A DNA stretch of 62,043 nt, taken from NCBI GenBank assembly GCA_945901765.1, contig CAMDLO010000005.1, forward strand, positions 1 through 62,043, in the 5' to 3' direction. Positions within the stretch are counted from its first letter, which is position 1. Each line of letters starts with the position of its first letter. Of this stretch, positions 8,360-17,748 are shown one piece after another. The notes under the pieces were generated by a model. That model was given only the letters and a program-made list of their open reading frames with translations. It had not been told where the DNA came from and did no database searches. The position numbers and the translations under genes were made by a program. This DNA is from Cyanobium sp. NIES-981. GTDB taxonomy: Bacteria; Cyanobacteriota; Cyanobacteriia; PCC-6307; Cyanobiaceae.

Positions 8360-9436
8360 ATGACCACTGCTGTTCGCAGCGGCGGTGCCAGCAGCTGGCA
8401 GAGGTTCTGCCAATGGATCACGTCCACCAATAACCGCCTTTATGTGGGCTGGTTCGGTGTGCTGATGATTCCCTGCCTCCTGGCCGCGACCATCTGCTTC
8501 ATTGTTGCCTTCATTGCCGCACCGCCTGTCGACATCGATGGCATCCGCGAGCCTGTTGCCGGATCTTTCATCTACGGCAACAACATCATCTCCGGTGCTG
8601 TCGTGCCATCCAGCAATGCCATTGGCCTGCACTTTTATCCCATCTGGGAGGCGGCCTCCCTGGATGAATGGCTCTATAACGGCGGCCCTTATCAGCTGGT
8701 TGTCTTCCACTTCCTGATCGGCATTTCCGCCTACATGGGCCGTCAGTGGGAACTCAGCTACCGCCTTGGCATGCGCCCCTGGATCTGCGTGGCCTACAGC
8801 GCACCCCTGTCGGCAGCCTTCGCGGTTTTTCTGATCTATCCCTTCGGCCAGGGCTCATTTTCAGACGGCATGCCCCTTGGCATCAGCGGCACCTTCAATT
8901 TCATGCTGGTGTTCCAGGCTGAGCACAACATTCTGATGCATCCGTTCCACATGCTTGGTGTGGCGGGCGTGTTCGGTGGCAGCCTGTTCTCCGCGATGCA
9001 CGGCTCCCTGGTCACCTCCTCGCTTGTGCGTGAGACCACTGAAACCGAATCGCAGAATTACGGTTACAAATTTGGCCAGGAAGAAGAAACCTACAATATC
9101 GTGGCAGCCCACGGTTACTTCGGGCGGCTGATCTTCCAGTACGCCTCCTTCAACAACAGCCGCAGCCTGCACTTTTTCCTCGGCGCCTGGCCGGTGGTTG
9201 GCATCTGGTTCACCTCCATGGGCATCAGCACCATGGCCTTCAACCTCAACGGGTTCAACTTCAACCAGTCCATCCTCGACGCCCAGGGCAAGGTGCTGCC
9301 CACCTGGGCTGATGTGCTCAACCGTGCCAACCTCGGCATGGAGGTGATGCATGAGCGCAACGCCCACAACTTCCCGCTGGATCTAGCCACCACCGGCGCC
9401 ACCCCGGTGGCTCTGACGGCCCCTGCGATCGGCTGA
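8360..9436 (+). CDS. psbA: photosystem II reaction centre protein D1, Gln-130 form
   Basis: The D1 core subunit, which binds P680 chlorophylls, pheophytin, QB and most of the Mn cluster in the thylakoid membrane. Full length (358 residues). The Mn-cluster ligands are present: Asp in GSFSDGMP, Glu in FQAEHN, and [13 protein letters not shown] near the end, with the cleavage site after LDLA and a 15-16 residue C-terminal extension. The residue equivalent to position 130 is Gln (MGRQWEL), as in the D1:1 form rather than the high-light D1:2 form with Glu. HMLGV and FSAMHG match picocyanobacterial D1. MIPCLL (usually MIPTLL) and GSFIYGNN are mild oddities. The gene has its own leader and terminator, so it is monocistronic. 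Confidence 0.98.
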   Translation: MTTAVRSGGASSWQRFCQWITSTNNRLYVGWFGVLMIPCLLAATICFIVAFIAAPPVDIDGIREPVAGSFIYGNNIISGAVVPSSNAIGLHFYPIWEAASLDEWLYNGGPYQLVVFHFLIGISAYMGRQWELSYRLGMRPWICVAYSAPLSAAFAVFLIYPFGQGSFSDGMPLGISGTFNFMLVFQAEHNILMHPFHMLGVAGVFGGSLFSAMHGSLVTSSLVRETTETESQNYGYKFGQEEETYNIVAAHGYFGRLIFQYASFNNSRSLHFFLGAWPVVGIWFTSMGISTMAFNLNGFNFNQSILDAQGKVLPTWADVLNRANLGMEVMHERNAHNFPLDLATTGATPVALTAPAIG

Positions 9437-9485
9437 TGGCTCAGTTCCGGCCCTTGTGGCCGGCTGTTCCACTCTCGCTGCTACG

Positions 9486-9510
9486 GCCCCCTGTCCCCAG
9501 GGGGCTTTTT
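9486..9510 (+). terminator. rho-independent terminator of psbA
   Basis: A perfect 8-bp stem GCCCCCTG / CAGGGGGC with loop TCCC, followed by TTTTT. It lies 50 bases after the psbA stop and is the only classic intrinsic terminator I am confident of in the window, which fits a strongly expressed single-gene transcript. Confidence 0.92.
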
Positions 9511-9604
9511 GCTGCCCGCGGGCGGCGCTTCAGCAGTTTGCCGGTCCATCCCCTGCGATCATCGACGCTTGGCATGAGCGCACGCGGAGCAAGGCTTGCT
9601 GGAG

Positions 9605-10393
9605 ATGGACTCACGGGTGGTGTTCGCGCTGTCGCTCACCCTGGCGGCAGGGCTGTCCACCGGTGTCGGCAGCCTGCTCGGACTGCTGAATCGTCGCCCC
9701 AACCCCCGAGTGCTCACCCTCGCCCTGAGCTTCTCCGCTGGCGTGATGCTGTACGTGTCCTTCGTGGAGATCTTCCCGAAGGCGCGTCAATCCCTCAGTG
9801 CTGCCCTCGGCGATTGGCTCGGCTACGCGGTCACGGTGCTCGCTTTCTTCGGCGGTATCGCCGCCATCGCCCTGGTCGATCGGTTGCTGCCCACAGGCGG
9901 CGGTGCCCTCACACCGGACCTGCAAGGCAGGCCGCGCCGTGAGCTGATGCGCACAGGCCTGTTCTCGGCGCTCGCCATCGCCATCCACAACTTTCCGGAG
10001 GGACTGGCCACCTTCATCGGCGCCCTCTCCAGTCCACGCCTTGGCATCGGCATCGCCATCGCCATCGCCATCCACAACATTCCGGAGGGACTGGCGGTGT
10101 CGGCCCCCATCTATTACGCCACGGGCAGCAAACGCCAAGCCTTCTGGATTTCCTTTGTCTCCGGCCTGGCCGAGCCGGTCGGTGCCTTGGTCGGATACCT
10201 GTTTTTCGGATCCAGCCTCAATGACATGGTCCTGGGACTGGTCTTTGCCAGCGTGGCCGGGGTGATGATCTACATCTGCCTTGATGAGCTCCTGCCGACG
10301 GCCCAGCGACTTGCCTCCCATCACCATCTGATGATCGGGGGTGTGCTCGCCGGCATGGCGGTGATGAGCCTCAGCCTCGTGCTGCTGGCCTGA
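9605..10393 (+). CDS. ZIP family divalent metal transporter (ZupT-like)
   Basis: An inner-membrane importer of zinc, iron or related divalent metals. 262 residues from the ATG at 9605; a TTG at 9596 would add three. About eight hydrophobic segments. The two metal-binding helices carry HNFPEG and HNIPEG (about residues 128-133 and 157-162), the signature of the ZupT branch, and ENIP-like conserved Glu residues appear in the last part. The DNA around the two HNxPEG motifs is almost identical (9966-10000 and 10060-10095). Specificity cannot be read from sequence. Confidence 0.88.
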   Translation: MDSRVVFALSLTLAAGLSTGVGSLLGLLNRRPNPRVLTLALSFSAGVMLYVSFVEIFPKARQSLSAALGDWLGYAVTVLAFFGGIAAIALVDRLLPTGGGALTPDLQGRPRRELMRTGLFSALAIAIHNFPEGLATFIGALSSPRLGIGIAIAIAIHNIPEGLAVSAPIYYATGSKRQAFWISFVSGLAEPVGALVGYLFFGSSLNDMVLGLVFASVAGVMIYICLDELLPTAQRLASHHHLMIGGVLAGMAVMSLSLVLLA

Positions 10394-10420
10394 ATTCAGG
10401 CATCCCGCTCCCACGCCACC

Positions 10421-11608
10421 GTGCTTCAGACAGACCCACCTCCCTCCAGGCGCGACCCCGAGCAACGCTGGCCCTGGTGGCCGCTCCTCCCCCTGTATCC
10501 CTACGGACGCCGCCGCACTCTGGTGCGTGAACTGGTGCCTGAGCAGGTCTGGAGCTTTGAGCAGCTCCAGGGGGTCTTTTATGTGGCCGTGCCGATCCGC
10601 ATGACCGTGGTGCGTCTGCGCCAGGGCCTGTTGCTGTATGCCCCTCTGCCGGCAACAGGGGAACTGCTGGCGGCCCTGCGGGAGCTGGAGCAGCGCTTCG
10701 GCCCGGTGTGCAGCGTGGTGCTGCCCACCGCCTCCGGCCTGGAGCACAAGCTGCCGACCCCGGCCCTGGCCCGCGCCTTCCCCGCGGCGACGGTGTGGGT
10801 GTCCCCGGGACAGTGGAGCTTTCCACTGCGCTTGCCCGCCAGCTGGCTTGGCTTTCCGCCGGCCCGCACCCGGGTGCTGTTCGAGCAGGGCCTCCCCCAC
10901 AGCGAAGAGCTGGCCTGGCGAGGGCTGGGGCCTCTCAATCTCGGCCTCGGCACGTTTATGGAGGTGGCCTGTCTACACCGCGCCACCGGCACGCTGCTGG
11001 TCACCGACGCCCTGGTGGGGATCGCTGCCGAACCACCAGCTCTGTTCGAGGCCGATCCGACGCCCCTGCTGTTTCATGCCCGCGACCGCGGTGACCAGCC
11101 GCTCAGCGATAGCCCTGAGTCGCGGCGCCGTGGCTGGCAACGGCTGGTGCTGTTTGCGTCCTACCTGAGACCAGCCCGATTGCAGGTGCCCGGTTGGGGG
11201 GAGGTGCTGGCTCAGGCCCTGGCCCCGGGGCTGCGCAACCGTCGCAGCTATTTCGGTCTGTACCCGTTCCGCTGGCGCGACGACTGGCAGGACGAATTCC
11301 GGACCCTTGTTCCCGGGGAGCAGCCTGTGCCACAGGTGGCGCCGGTGCTGGAGCGGCTGGTCTTCCCGCGCTGCCGCAGCGCCCTGGTCGCCTGGATCCG
11401 CGACCTTTCCACTCTGGAGGAGGTGCGCTGGCTGGTGCCGGCCCACTACGAGGCCCCGCTGGCCTGTTCTCCTGCCGCGCTCAGCGCGCTGGCGGATGGC
11501 TTGGAACACCGCGCCTGGGCACCCGATGCCGGCAGTTGGTCCACCCTTGCCCGCATTGATCAGACCCTGCTGCGGTTCGGCCTGGTGCCGCGCCAACCCC
11601 AGGGCTGA
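10421..11608 (+). CDS. DUF4336 family protein
   Basis: 395 residues from a GTG start, which I recognise as DUF4336, a family of cyanobacteria and plants distantly related to metallo-beta-lactamases. Features include PWWPLLPLYPYGRRRTLVREL near the start, a middle block VVLPTASGLEHK, and near the end WIRDLSTLEEVRWLVPAHYEAP, where a late His might be a remnant metal ligand. The full HxHxDH motif is not visible, so hydrolase activity is doubtful. No signal peptide is seen. It follows the metal transporter by 27 bases in the same direction, so it may be co-transcribed. Confidence 0.75.
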   Translation: MLQTDPPPSRRDPEQRWPWWPLLPLYPYGRRRTLVRELVPEQVWSFEQLQGVFYVAVPIRMTVVRLRQGLLLYAPLPATGELLAALRELEQRFGPVCSVVLPTASGLEHKLPTPALARAFPAATVWVSPGQWSFPLRLPASWLGFPPARTRVLFEQGLPHSEELAWRGLGPLNLGLGTFMEVACLHRATGTLLVTDALVGIAAEPPALFEADPTPLLFHARDRGDQPLSDSPESRRRGWQRLVLFASYLRPARLQVPGWGEVLAQALAPGLRNRRSYFGLYPFRWRDDWQDEFRTLVPGEQPVPQVAPVLERLVFPRCRSALVAWIRDLSTLEEVRWLVPAHYEAPLACSPAALSALADGLEHRAWAPDAGSWSTLARIDQTLLRFGLVPRQPQG

Positions 11609-11637
11609 TCACCACACCCCTGACCACAGCCGCTTGC

Positions 11638-11994
11638 TCAGAGGAACAGCGGTCCTGGATCACTGTCGAGATCGTCGCTGCCGCCGCTGGCCAACAGGCT
11701 GGTGTCCAGTTCCATGCGCTGTTCCATCTGGCGCAGGAAGTAGCCGGTCATCATCGCCGATGCGAGCAGTCCGGCCAGGTTGTCGCGGCTGGTCTGCACC
11801 TTCACCTCGAAGTGCTCGCCGGGCAGCATGCCAAGCAGCCCCTGCACGTTGTGGCGAATGATGTCCTGGATCTCGGGGCTCGCCGAGCGAGCCACCCGCT
11901 GCAGCACATCAGGGGACTGCTCCTGGAGGTACTGAATCAGGGCGTTGCCGCTGATCGCCTCGCTGTCGCTGGCCAGAAACTCCGGGTTGAACAT
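11638..11994 (-). CDS. DUF760 family protein
   Basis: 118 residues from the ATG at 11994. It matches the DUF760 family of cyanobacteria and plastids: NALIQYLQEQ, RVARSASPEIQDIIRHNVQG, LLGMLPGEHFEV, then RDNLAGLLASAMMTGYFLR and MEQRMELD. All-helical and probably soluble. Function unknown. It begins 31 bases after lepB on the same strand, so the two probably share a transcript; it converges on the DUF4336 gene. Confidence 0.84.
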   Translation of the reverse strand: MFNPEFLASDSEAISGNALIQYLQEQSPDVLQRVARSASPEIQDIIRHNVQGLLGMLPGEHFEVKVQTSRDNLAGLLASAMMTGYFLRQMEQRMELDTSLLASGGSDDLDSDPGPLFL

Positions 11995-12025
11995 CCTCGG
12001 TGTACGCCGCGTCACGAACTGCACC

Positions 12026-12655
12026 CTAATCGAGCTGGTTCTGCTGCCCCACCGCCCCTGGGGTGGGGGAGAACCGAATCGGTCCAAACCGCGATAACGG
12101 CCAGTAGCGCAGCACGGCGGTACCGATCAGCTCCTGCTGCGGCAGGGGTCCCCACAGGTGGGAGTCGAGGCTGGCGTTGCGGTTGTCGCCCAGCACCATC
12201 AGGGTGCCGGCAGGCACGGTCAGCTCGGGCAGGGTGTAGGCGATGGGCTCGGCGATCCAGTCGGGTTGCAGCCGTTCGCCGTTGCGCCACAGCGCCCCAG
12301 CGCGCACGGCGATCCGGTCCCCTGGCAGGCCCACCACCCGTTTGATCAAGGCACTGTCGGCGGCATAGCCGGCGGCCTGCAAGGGCGGGGGAGGGTGGAA
12401 CACGACCACCGTGCCGATCGGCAGTGGACGGTGCAGCCGTACCCGCAGCTTCTCCACCAGCACCCGGTCCTGCAGCTGCAGGGTCGGCAGCATCGAGCCG
12501 GAGGGAATCCAGCGCGGTTCGATCACCGCCCAGCGCAGCAGCAGGGCCAGGGCCAGCCAGAGCAGCAGGCTGCGCAGCTGGGCAACCAGCTGGCGGTTCC
12601 AGGGCAGCTCTGGCCGCTGGGCAGAGGATTCGGCCGGATCCGGAGCGGCAGACAA
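12026..12655 (-). CDS. lepB: signal peptidase I
   Basis: Cleaves signal peptides from exported proteins at the outer face of the inner and thylakoid membranes. 209 residues, the short form usual in cyanobacteria. A single membrane anchor lies at about 28-46. The nucleophile is Ser54 in PSGSMLPTL, the general base Lys105 in LIKRVVGLPGD, and the C-terminal box is GDNRN...DS (156-165). The best start is TTG; no in-frame ATG lies before the catalytic Ser. It diverges from menD with only 47 bases between the start codons. Confidence 0.92.
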   Translation of the reverse strand: MSAAPDPAESSAQRPELPWNRQLVAQLRSLLLWLALALLLRWAVIEPRWIPSGSMLPTLQLQDRVLVEKLRVRLHRPLPIGTVVVFHPPPPLQAAGYAADSALIKRVVGLPGDRIAVRAGALWRNGERLQPDWIAEPIAYTLPELTVPAGTLMVLGDNRNASLDSHLWGPLPQQELIGTAVLRYWPLSRFGPIRFSPTPGAVGQQNQLD

Positions 12656-12702
12656 GGGCAGGGGAGGATGGAACGTCCATCCTGCAGTGCTCCGGTCTGC
12701 CC

Positions 12703-14523
12703 GTGGCTGATCCTCCTCCAGCCTGTTCCGAGCGGGCTGCGGCCAATCTTGATGCCGCCCTGCTGCTGTTGCAGGGCCTCTGCCGATGCGGTCTCGGCCA
12801 GCTGGTGCTCTGTCCCGGCAGCCGTTCGGCCCCCCTGGCCTGGGCCTCGGGCCTGCTGGCTCAGCGCGGGGTCCTCCGGTTGCACACCGCCATCGATGAG
12901 CGTTCCGCCGCCTTCTATGCCCTGGGGCTAGGGCGGGCCAGCGGTCAGGCGGCGGCCGTCGTCACCACCTCGGGCACGGCTGTTGCCAATCTGCTGCCCG
13001 CCGCGGTGGAAGCCGACCACGGCACGATCCCCCTGCTGCTGCTCAGCGCCGATCGACCGGCGCGGCTGAAGGGCTGCGGTGCCAACCAGACCGTCAATCA
13101 GGAGGCGTTTCTGGCGGTCAGTGCCCGCTGGGTCGGCCAGGGCGACGGCAGCGGCCTGGCGTCGATGGCGAGATCGGCACTGGAGGCCCTGGCCGAAGCC
13201 GCCTGGCTGCACTGCCACGGCAGCGGCGGCATGCCGGCGGGTCCCGTCCACCTGAACCTGCCCTTCGAGGAGCCCCTGCATCCCGGATCCGCCCTCCTGC
13301 AGCATCGGCTGGCCGCATTGGCCGAGGAGCCGGGCTCTGCCCCTCCGGCGCCGGCCGGTAGCGGAGCGCCGCTGGCTCAAGCCGGCATCGAGCCGACGGT
13401 TCTCGATCCTGATCGGCCCGGTCTGGTGGTGGCCGGGCCCTGGCGCGGGACTCCTGCGGCCTGGCCTGGGTATCTGGCGGCGCTGCGCCGCTGGCAGCAC
13501 CGCTGCGGCTGGCCCTTGCTGGCCGATGGCCTCAGCGGCCTGCGCGGCTGCGACGGTCTGACCATGGTGGCTGGCTACGACCTGCTCGATCAGCCCCTGC
13601 CCGCCTCCATCCAGGCCTTGCTGCCCGAGCTGCAGGTGCTGCGGCTCGGGCCGTTGCCGGCCAGTCGTCGGCTGCATGCCCTGCTGCAGGCCTGCGGCGG
13701 TCCCCAGTTGCTGGTCAGTGAAGGGGATCCCCGCCCGCTTGATCCCCTGGGCGGTTGCAGTCGCCAATGGTCGGATGGCCTGGTCAGCTGGATCGAGCAG
13801 CTCCCCGATGCCTTGCAGACCGGACCGGTCACCCTGGCCTGCCGTGCCTGGGCTGCCGACTGGCAGGACCTCGAGGGACGTCTGCAGCTGCAGCTCGATC
13901 GCTGCCTGCTGGCTCCAGCGGCCCCCTGGGGTGAACCGGCGATCGCCCGCCAGCTGGCTTTGCTGCTGCCGGCAGGCCTGCCGCTGGTGATCGCCAACAG
14001 TTCCCCTGTGCGCGACTGGGAGAGTTTCACCCCCGCCACCGCGCCGCCCCGGCCGATTCACGCCTGCCGCGGCGCCTCCGGCATCGATGGCACCCTGTCA
14101 ATCGCCTGCGGTGTGGCCGAGGCTGCCGGTGCTGCCGTGCTGCTCAGTGGCGACCTGGCCTTGCTGCACGACAGCAACGGCTGGCTGTGGCACCACCAGC
14201 AGCGCGGCCGTCTGCTGGTGGTGCTGATCGACAACCAAGGCGGCGGCATCTTCGAGCAGTTACCGATCCGGCCCCAGCCCGATGGCGTGCTGGCGTTCGA
14301 GCAGCTGTTCGCCATGCCCCAGCCGCTGGATCAGGTGGTCCTCGCGGCCGCCCATGGCGTGCCCAGCCGCGATGTGGCGACCCTGGCCGACCTGGCCCCT
14401 GCCCTGGCCTGGGGGCTGGAGCAGCCCCTGGCCCTGCTGCGTCTGCGCACCGACCGGCGCGCCGATGCCCAGTGGCGACAGGCGCTGCGCAGAATGGCCA
14501 ACGCCCTGGTCGATGCGCCATGA
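12703..14523 (+). CDS. menD: 2-succinyl-5-enolpyruvyl-6-hydroxy-3-cyclohexene-1-carboxylate synthase
   Basis: A thiamine diphosphate enzyme that joins 2-oxoglutarate to isochorismate in naphthoquinone (phylloquinone) synthesis. 606 residues from the GTG at 12703. The N-terminal block CPGSRSAPL is at 38-46 and the catalytic Glu is in AIDERSAAF (Glu66). The C-terminal cofactor region has [24 protein letters not shown] and [11 protein letters not shown]. An ATG further upstream at 12424 is in frame, but the extra sequence lies antisense to lepB and is not menD-like. Its stop overlaps the menB start as ATGA, so the two are coupled. Confidence 0.95.
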   Translation: MADPPPACSERAAANLDAALLLLQGLCRCGLGQLVLCPGSRSAPLAWASGLLAQRGVLRLHTAIDERSAAFYALGLGRASGQAAAVVTTSGTAVANLLPAAVEADHGTIPLLLLSADRPARLKGCGANQTVNQEAFLAVSARWVGQGDGSGLASMARSALEALAEAAWLHCHGSGGMPAGPVHLNLPFEEPLHPGSALLQHRLAALAEEPGSAPPAPAGSGAPLAQAGIEPTVLDPDRPGLVVAGPWRGTPAAWPGYLAALRRWQHRCGWPLLADGLSGLRGCDGLTMVAGYDLLDQPLPASIQALLPELQVLRLGPLPASRRLHALLQACGGPQLLVSEGDPRPLDPLGGCSRQWSDGLVSWIEQLPDALQTGPVTLACRAWAADWQDLEGRLQLQLDRCLLAPAAPWGEPAIARQLALLLPAGLPLVIANSSPVRDWESFTPATAPPRPIHACRGASGIDGTLSIACGVAEAAGAAVLLSGDLALLHDSNGWLWHHQQRGRLLVVLIDNQGGGIFEQLPIRPQPDGVLAFEQLFAMPQPLDQVVLAAAHGVPSRDVATLADLAPALAWGLEQPLALLRLRTDRRADAQWRQALRRMANALVDAP

Positions 14524-15356
14524 ACGTCGTCTGGCAGCCCGCCGGCTCCTATGAGGACATCCGCCTTGAACTGAGCGAGGAGGGCATCGCCCGCATCACC
14601 ATCGACCGCCCGCACAAGCGCAACGCCTTCCGGCCTCGCACCGTGGTGGAGCTCTGCGATGCCTTCACCCGGCTGCGCGACAACCCGCGGGTCGGCGTGG
14701 TGCTGTTCACCGGCGCCGGGCCGGCTGCCGATGGGGGCTGGGCCTTCTGCGCCGGCGGCGATCAGAGTGTGCGCGGCGACGGTGGCTATGTCGATGACGA
14801 CGGCCTGCCACGCCTGAACGTGCTCGATCTGCAACGGCTGATCCGCAGCCTGCCCAAGGTGGTGATCGCTCTGGTGGCGGGCTACGCCATCGGCGGCGGC
14901 CAGGTATTGCACCTGCTCTGCGACCTGTCCCTGGCCGCCGAGAACGCCCGCTTCGGCCAGACCGGTCCACGGGTGGGCAGTTTCGACGGCGGGTTCGGGG
15001 CCGGCTACCTGGCCCGGGTGGTGGGCCAGCGCAAGGCCCGGGAGATCTGGTTTCTCTGCCGCCAGTACGGGGCGGAGGAGGCCCTGGCCATGGGGTTGGT
15101 GAACGCGGTGGTACCCCTGGAGCAGCTTCAGGACGAGGGGGTCCGCTGGGCGCGGGAGGTGCTGCGGCACAGCCCTACGGCGATCCGCTGCCTCAAGGCG
15201 GCCTTCAATGCGGAGACCGACGGGCTGGCTGGCATTCAGGAGCTCGCTGGCCAGGCCACCCATCTCTTCTATCGCACGGCTGAGGGTCAGGAGGGGCGTG
15301 ACGCCTTCCTGGAGAAGCGCTCCCCGGATTTCTCCACCGAGCCCTGGCTACCTTGA
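14520..15356 (+). CDS. menB: 1,4-dihydroxy-2-naphthoyl-CoA synthase
   Basis: Closes the second ring in phylloquinone synthesis by converting o-succinylbenzoyl-CoA to dihydroxynaphthoyl-CoA. 278 residues, a crotonase-fold protein of normal length. Motifs: [10 protein letters not shown], the oxyanion-hole region [22 protein letters not shown], and the MenB-specific [16 protein letters not shown]. The C-terminal [10 protein letters not shown] is also typical of MenB. The ATG overlaps the menD stop by four bases. Confidence 0.96.
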   Translation: MNVVWQPAGSYEDIRLELSEEGIARITIDRPHKRNAFRPRTVVELCDAFTRLRDNPRVGVVLFTGAGPAADGGWAFCAGGDQSVRGDGGYVDDDGLPRLNVLDLQRLIRSLPKVVIALVAGYAIGGGQVLHLLCDLSLAAENARFGQTGPRVGSFDGGFGAGYLARVVGQRKAREIWFLCRQYGAEEALAMGLVNAVVPLEQLQDEGVRWAREVLRHSPTAIRCLKAAFNAETDGLAGIQELAGQATHLFYRTAEGQEGRDAFLEKRSPDFSTEPWLP

Positions 15357-15378
15357 ACGGGTGATCCGATGGGTTGGG

Positions 15379-15452
15379 CCACGCCTTTCTCCGACCTCCC
15401 ACGCCCGCCCACGCCTTTCTCCGCCCGCCCACGCCCGCCCACGCCCGCCCTG
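15379..15452. repeat. 30-bp tandem duplication plus partial third copy
   Basis: Two 30-bp units at 15379-15408 and 15409-15438, differing at two bases, each made of CCACGCCTTTCTCCG followed by a CCCACGCCCGC-like stretch, then a partial copy to 15452. They lie in the menB / L,D-transpeptidase gap. The block is nearly G-free on the plus strand and would be in frame with the downstream gene, but it precedes a good signal peptide and is probably not translated. Confidence 0.8.
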
Positions 15453-15486
15453 CTTCCTGTTCCAAGGTCCCATCCCGTTTCCGATC

Positions 15487-16101
15487 ATGGGCCCGCTGCG
15501 GCTGCCATCAAGCCCCTTCCTCACCTCTGCCCGCGCCCTGTCGCAGGCCCTGATCGGCCTGGCGGCCGTGGCCGCGCTCAGCCCTGCTCCGGTCGCCGCC
15601 GTCCAGCGCATGCCTGAGTCCGGAGCCGGCCCACAGCGGGTCCAGGCGTTGATGGAAGACGGAGCAGAGCGGGAGCTGGTGCTGCATCTGTCCAGGCGCC
15701 AGTTGTTGGTGTTCGACCAGGGCCGGGAGTTGCGACGCTTTCCCGTCGCCGTTGGTCGTCCGGGCTGGGAGACGCCGGTGGGGCGCTTTCGGGTGATCGA
15801 GCGTGTCGCTGACCCCATCTGGGAACATCCGGCCACCGGCCAACGGGTGCCGCCCGGTCCTGCCAACCCGTTGGGCAGCCGCTGGATCGGTTTCCATCGC
15901 GATTGTCTCGGTCGCGCCGGTTTCAACGGCCGCGAACACCTGGTGGTGGAGGGATGCGTCAGTGCCGGTTTCCACGGCACCCCCCAGCGGGAGTCCATCG
16001 GTCAGGCGGTGTCCCACGGTTGCGTGCGCCTGTTCGATGAGCACGTGCGCGATCTGTTCGATCTGGTGGAGCTCGGCACCCCGGTGACGGTGGTTCCCTG
16101 A
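15487..16101 (+). CDS. secreted L,D-transpeptidase (YkuD family)
   Basis: Probably cross-links peptidoglycan or attaches proteins to it in the periplasm. 204 residues from the ATG at 15487. A signal peptide of about 38 residues (hydrophobic core ALIGLAAVAALSPAPVAA) precedes a YkuD domain. The catalytic segment has GFHGTPQ and SHGCVRLFD, which supply the conserved His, Ser-His-Gly-Cys and Arg. The start was chosen because the signal peptide begins there; the open frame further upstream is the Pro/Arg-rich tandem repeat. Confidence 0.9.
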   Translation: MGPLRLPSSPFLTSARALSQALIGLAAVAALSPAPVAAVQRMPESGAGPQRVQALMEDGAERELVLHLSRRQLLVFDQGRELRRFPVAVGRPGWETPVGRFRVIERVADPIWEHPATGQRVPPGPANPLGSRWIGFHRDCLGRAGFNGREHLVVEGCVSAGFHGTPQRESIGQAVSHGCVRLFDEHVRDLFDLVELGTPVTVVP

Positions 16102-16143
16102 CCTGCCCCCCTTACAGTTGCCGCCACCTGACCCGGGGTCTGG

Positions 16144-17616
16144 ATGCGCGTCCTGTTTGCTGCCGCTGAATGTGCACCGATGATCAAGGTGGGCGGCATG
16201 GGGGATGTGGTCGGTTCCCTGCCGCCCGCTCTGGCCCGGCTGGGCCATGACGTGCGCGTGATCATGCCCGGGTATGGCCGTCTGTGGTCGCGGCTGGCGA
16301 TCGGCTCGGAACCGGTGTGGCGGGGCCACACGATGGGGAACGACTTCGCGGTGTTCGAATCGACCCATCCCACCACCGGACTGCCCCTCTATCTGGTGGG
16401 CCATCCGGTGTTTGATGCTGAGCGCATCTACGGCGGCGACGATGAGGACTGGCGCTTCACATTCTTCGCCAGTGCCACGGCTGAATTCTGCTGGCACCAC
16501 TGGAAACCCCAGGTGCTGCACTGTCACGACTGGCATACGGGGATGCTGCCGGTGTGGATGCACCAGGACCCGGAGATCAGCACGGTCTTCACTATTCACA
16601 ATCTCAAATATCAGGGGCCCTGGCGCTGGAAGCTCGACCGGATGACCTGGTGCCCCTGGTACATGCAGGGCGACCACACAATGGCAGCGGCCCTGCTCTA
16701 CGCCGATCGCGTCAATGCGGTGTCACCCACCTATGCCCTGGAGATCCGCACGGCTGAATACGGGGAGAAGCTAGAGGGGCTGCTCAATTTCATCAGCGGC
16801 AAGTTGCGGGGCATTCTCAACGGCATTGATGTGGACGACTGGAACCCGGCCACCGACCAGGCTCTGCCGGCCCGATTCTCTGCCGATGACCTGGCCCCGC
16901 GAGCGGAGAACAAGCGCCAGCTGCAGGAGCGCTTCGGCCTGACGGTGAACCCCCGCACCTACCTGATGGGGATGGTGAGCCGGCTGGTGGACCAGAAGGG
17001 GGTGGATCTGCTGCTGCAGGTGGCCGACCGGGTCCTGGCCTACACCGACAGCCAGTTCGTGGTGCTCGGCACGGGCGATCGGGCCTATGAAAGCGGCCTC
17101 TGGCAGATGGCCGCCAAGCATCCAGGTCGCTTCGCGGTGTTCCTCACCTATGACGACGCGCTTTCGCGCCAGATTTACGGCGGCAGCGATGCTTTCCTGA
17201 TGCCCAGTCGCTTCGAACCCTGCGGCATCAGTCAGATGCTGGCGATGCGTTACGGCTCGATCCCCGTGGCGCGCATGGTCGGGGGCCTGGTGGACACTGT
17301 GCCCCCCAACGACCCTGCCGCTGACCGGGGGACGGGCTACGGCTTCGATCGCTACGAACCGATCGATTTCTATACGGCGATCGTGCGGTCGTGGGAGGCC
17401 TACCGCAACCCAGTGGCCTGGGCTCAGTTGCAGCGGCGCGCCATGGCCATGGACTTCAGCTGGGCCCGCTCGGCTCTCGCGTACGACGCGATGTACCGAG
17501 ACGTTTGCGGGGTGAAGGAGCCGACGCCGGCACCGGCTGCCGTGGAACAGTTTTCCCAGGGGCAGGATGCCGATCCGAGTCGCCGGGGCCTGGCCGCCCT
17601 GCTCAAACGCCGCTAA
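16144..17616 (+). CDS. glgA: glycogen synthase (ADP-glucose)
   Basis: Extends the alpha-1,4-glucan chain from ADP-glucose, the main carbon store of cyanobacteria. 490 residues, a GT5 enzyme with two Rossmann domains. The N-terminal KVGGMGDV (15-22) binds the sugar nucleotide; HCHDWHTG and [10 protein letters not shown] follow; the C-terminal domain has [10 protein letters not shown], the SRFEPCG catalytic Glu motif and [12 protein letters not shown]. The C-terminal 30 residues are a variable tail. With glk and glgP elsewhere in the window it makes a partial glycogen set. Confidence 0.97.
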   Translation: MRVLFAAAECAPMIKVGGMGDVVGSLPPALARLGHDVRVIMPGYGRLWSRLAIGSEPVWRGHTMGNDFAVFESTHPTTGLPLYLVGHPVFDAERIYGGDDEDWRFTFFASATAEFCWHHWKPQVLHCHDWHTGMLPVWMHQDPEISTVFTIHNLKYQGPWRWKLDRMTWCPWYMQGDHTMAAALLYADRVNAVSPTYALEIRTAEYGEKLEGLLNFISGKLRGILNGIDVDDWNPATDQALPARFSADDLAPRAENKRQLQERFGLTVNPRTYLMGMVSRLVDQKGVDLLLQVADRVLAYTDSQFVVLGTGDRAYESGLWQMAAKHPGRFAVFLTYDDALSRQIYGGSDAFLMPSRFEPCGISQMLAMRYGSIPVARMVGGLVDTVPPNDPAADRGTGYGFDRYEPIDFYTAIVRSWEAYRNPVAWAQLQRRAMAMDFSWARSALAYDAMYRDVCGVKEPTPAPAAVEQFSQGQDADPSRRGLAALLKRR

Positions 17617-17640
17617 AGCGAAACAGCTGCGATCGCTGGG

Positions 17641-17748
17641 ATGGTTCTGGCTCTTTGTCAGGCGCTGGCACTGCCACTGCTACTGCTACTGCCACTGCTA
17701 CTGCCACTGGAACTGGCACTGGAACTGGTTCCGTTGGCTGAGCGCTGA
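17641..17748 (+). CDS. possible Leu-rich microprotein made of a hexanucleotide repeat
   Basis: A 35-codon frame from an ATG 24 bases after glgA. It would read MVLALCQALALP, then a run of Leu-Pro, Leu-Leu, Leu-Glu and Leu-Ala pairs, ending LVPLAER. It has one strongly hydrophobic stretch long enough for a membrane helix. Its TGA overlaps the ATG of the next gene as TGATG, the same coupling seen elsewhere in this window. Most of it is the GCNACT-like hexamer array, so the frame may be a chance product of the repeat; no clear ribosome site is seen. Confidence 0.3.
   Translation: MVLALCQALALPLLLLLPLLLPLELALELVPLAER
17667..17726. repeat. imperfect hexanucleotide array, ten units
   Basis: Ten consecutive 6-bp units: GGCACT, GCCACT, GCTACT (twice), GCCACT, GCTACT, GCCACT, GGAACT, GGCACT, GGAACT. 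The last four bases ACT plus leading G are conserved and positions 2-3 vary. It sits between glgA and the next gene. Variation in copy number would keep the frame of the 17641-17748 microprotein. Confidence 0.9.

Noticed and set aside
12424-12702. 93-codon N-terminal extension of menD
   Set aside because: It is antisense to lepB and has no counterpart in MenD; the GTG at 12703 fits the family.
15379-15452. CRISPR array
   Set aside because: The units are adjacent without spacers and no cas gene is present; the same holds for the other short repeats.
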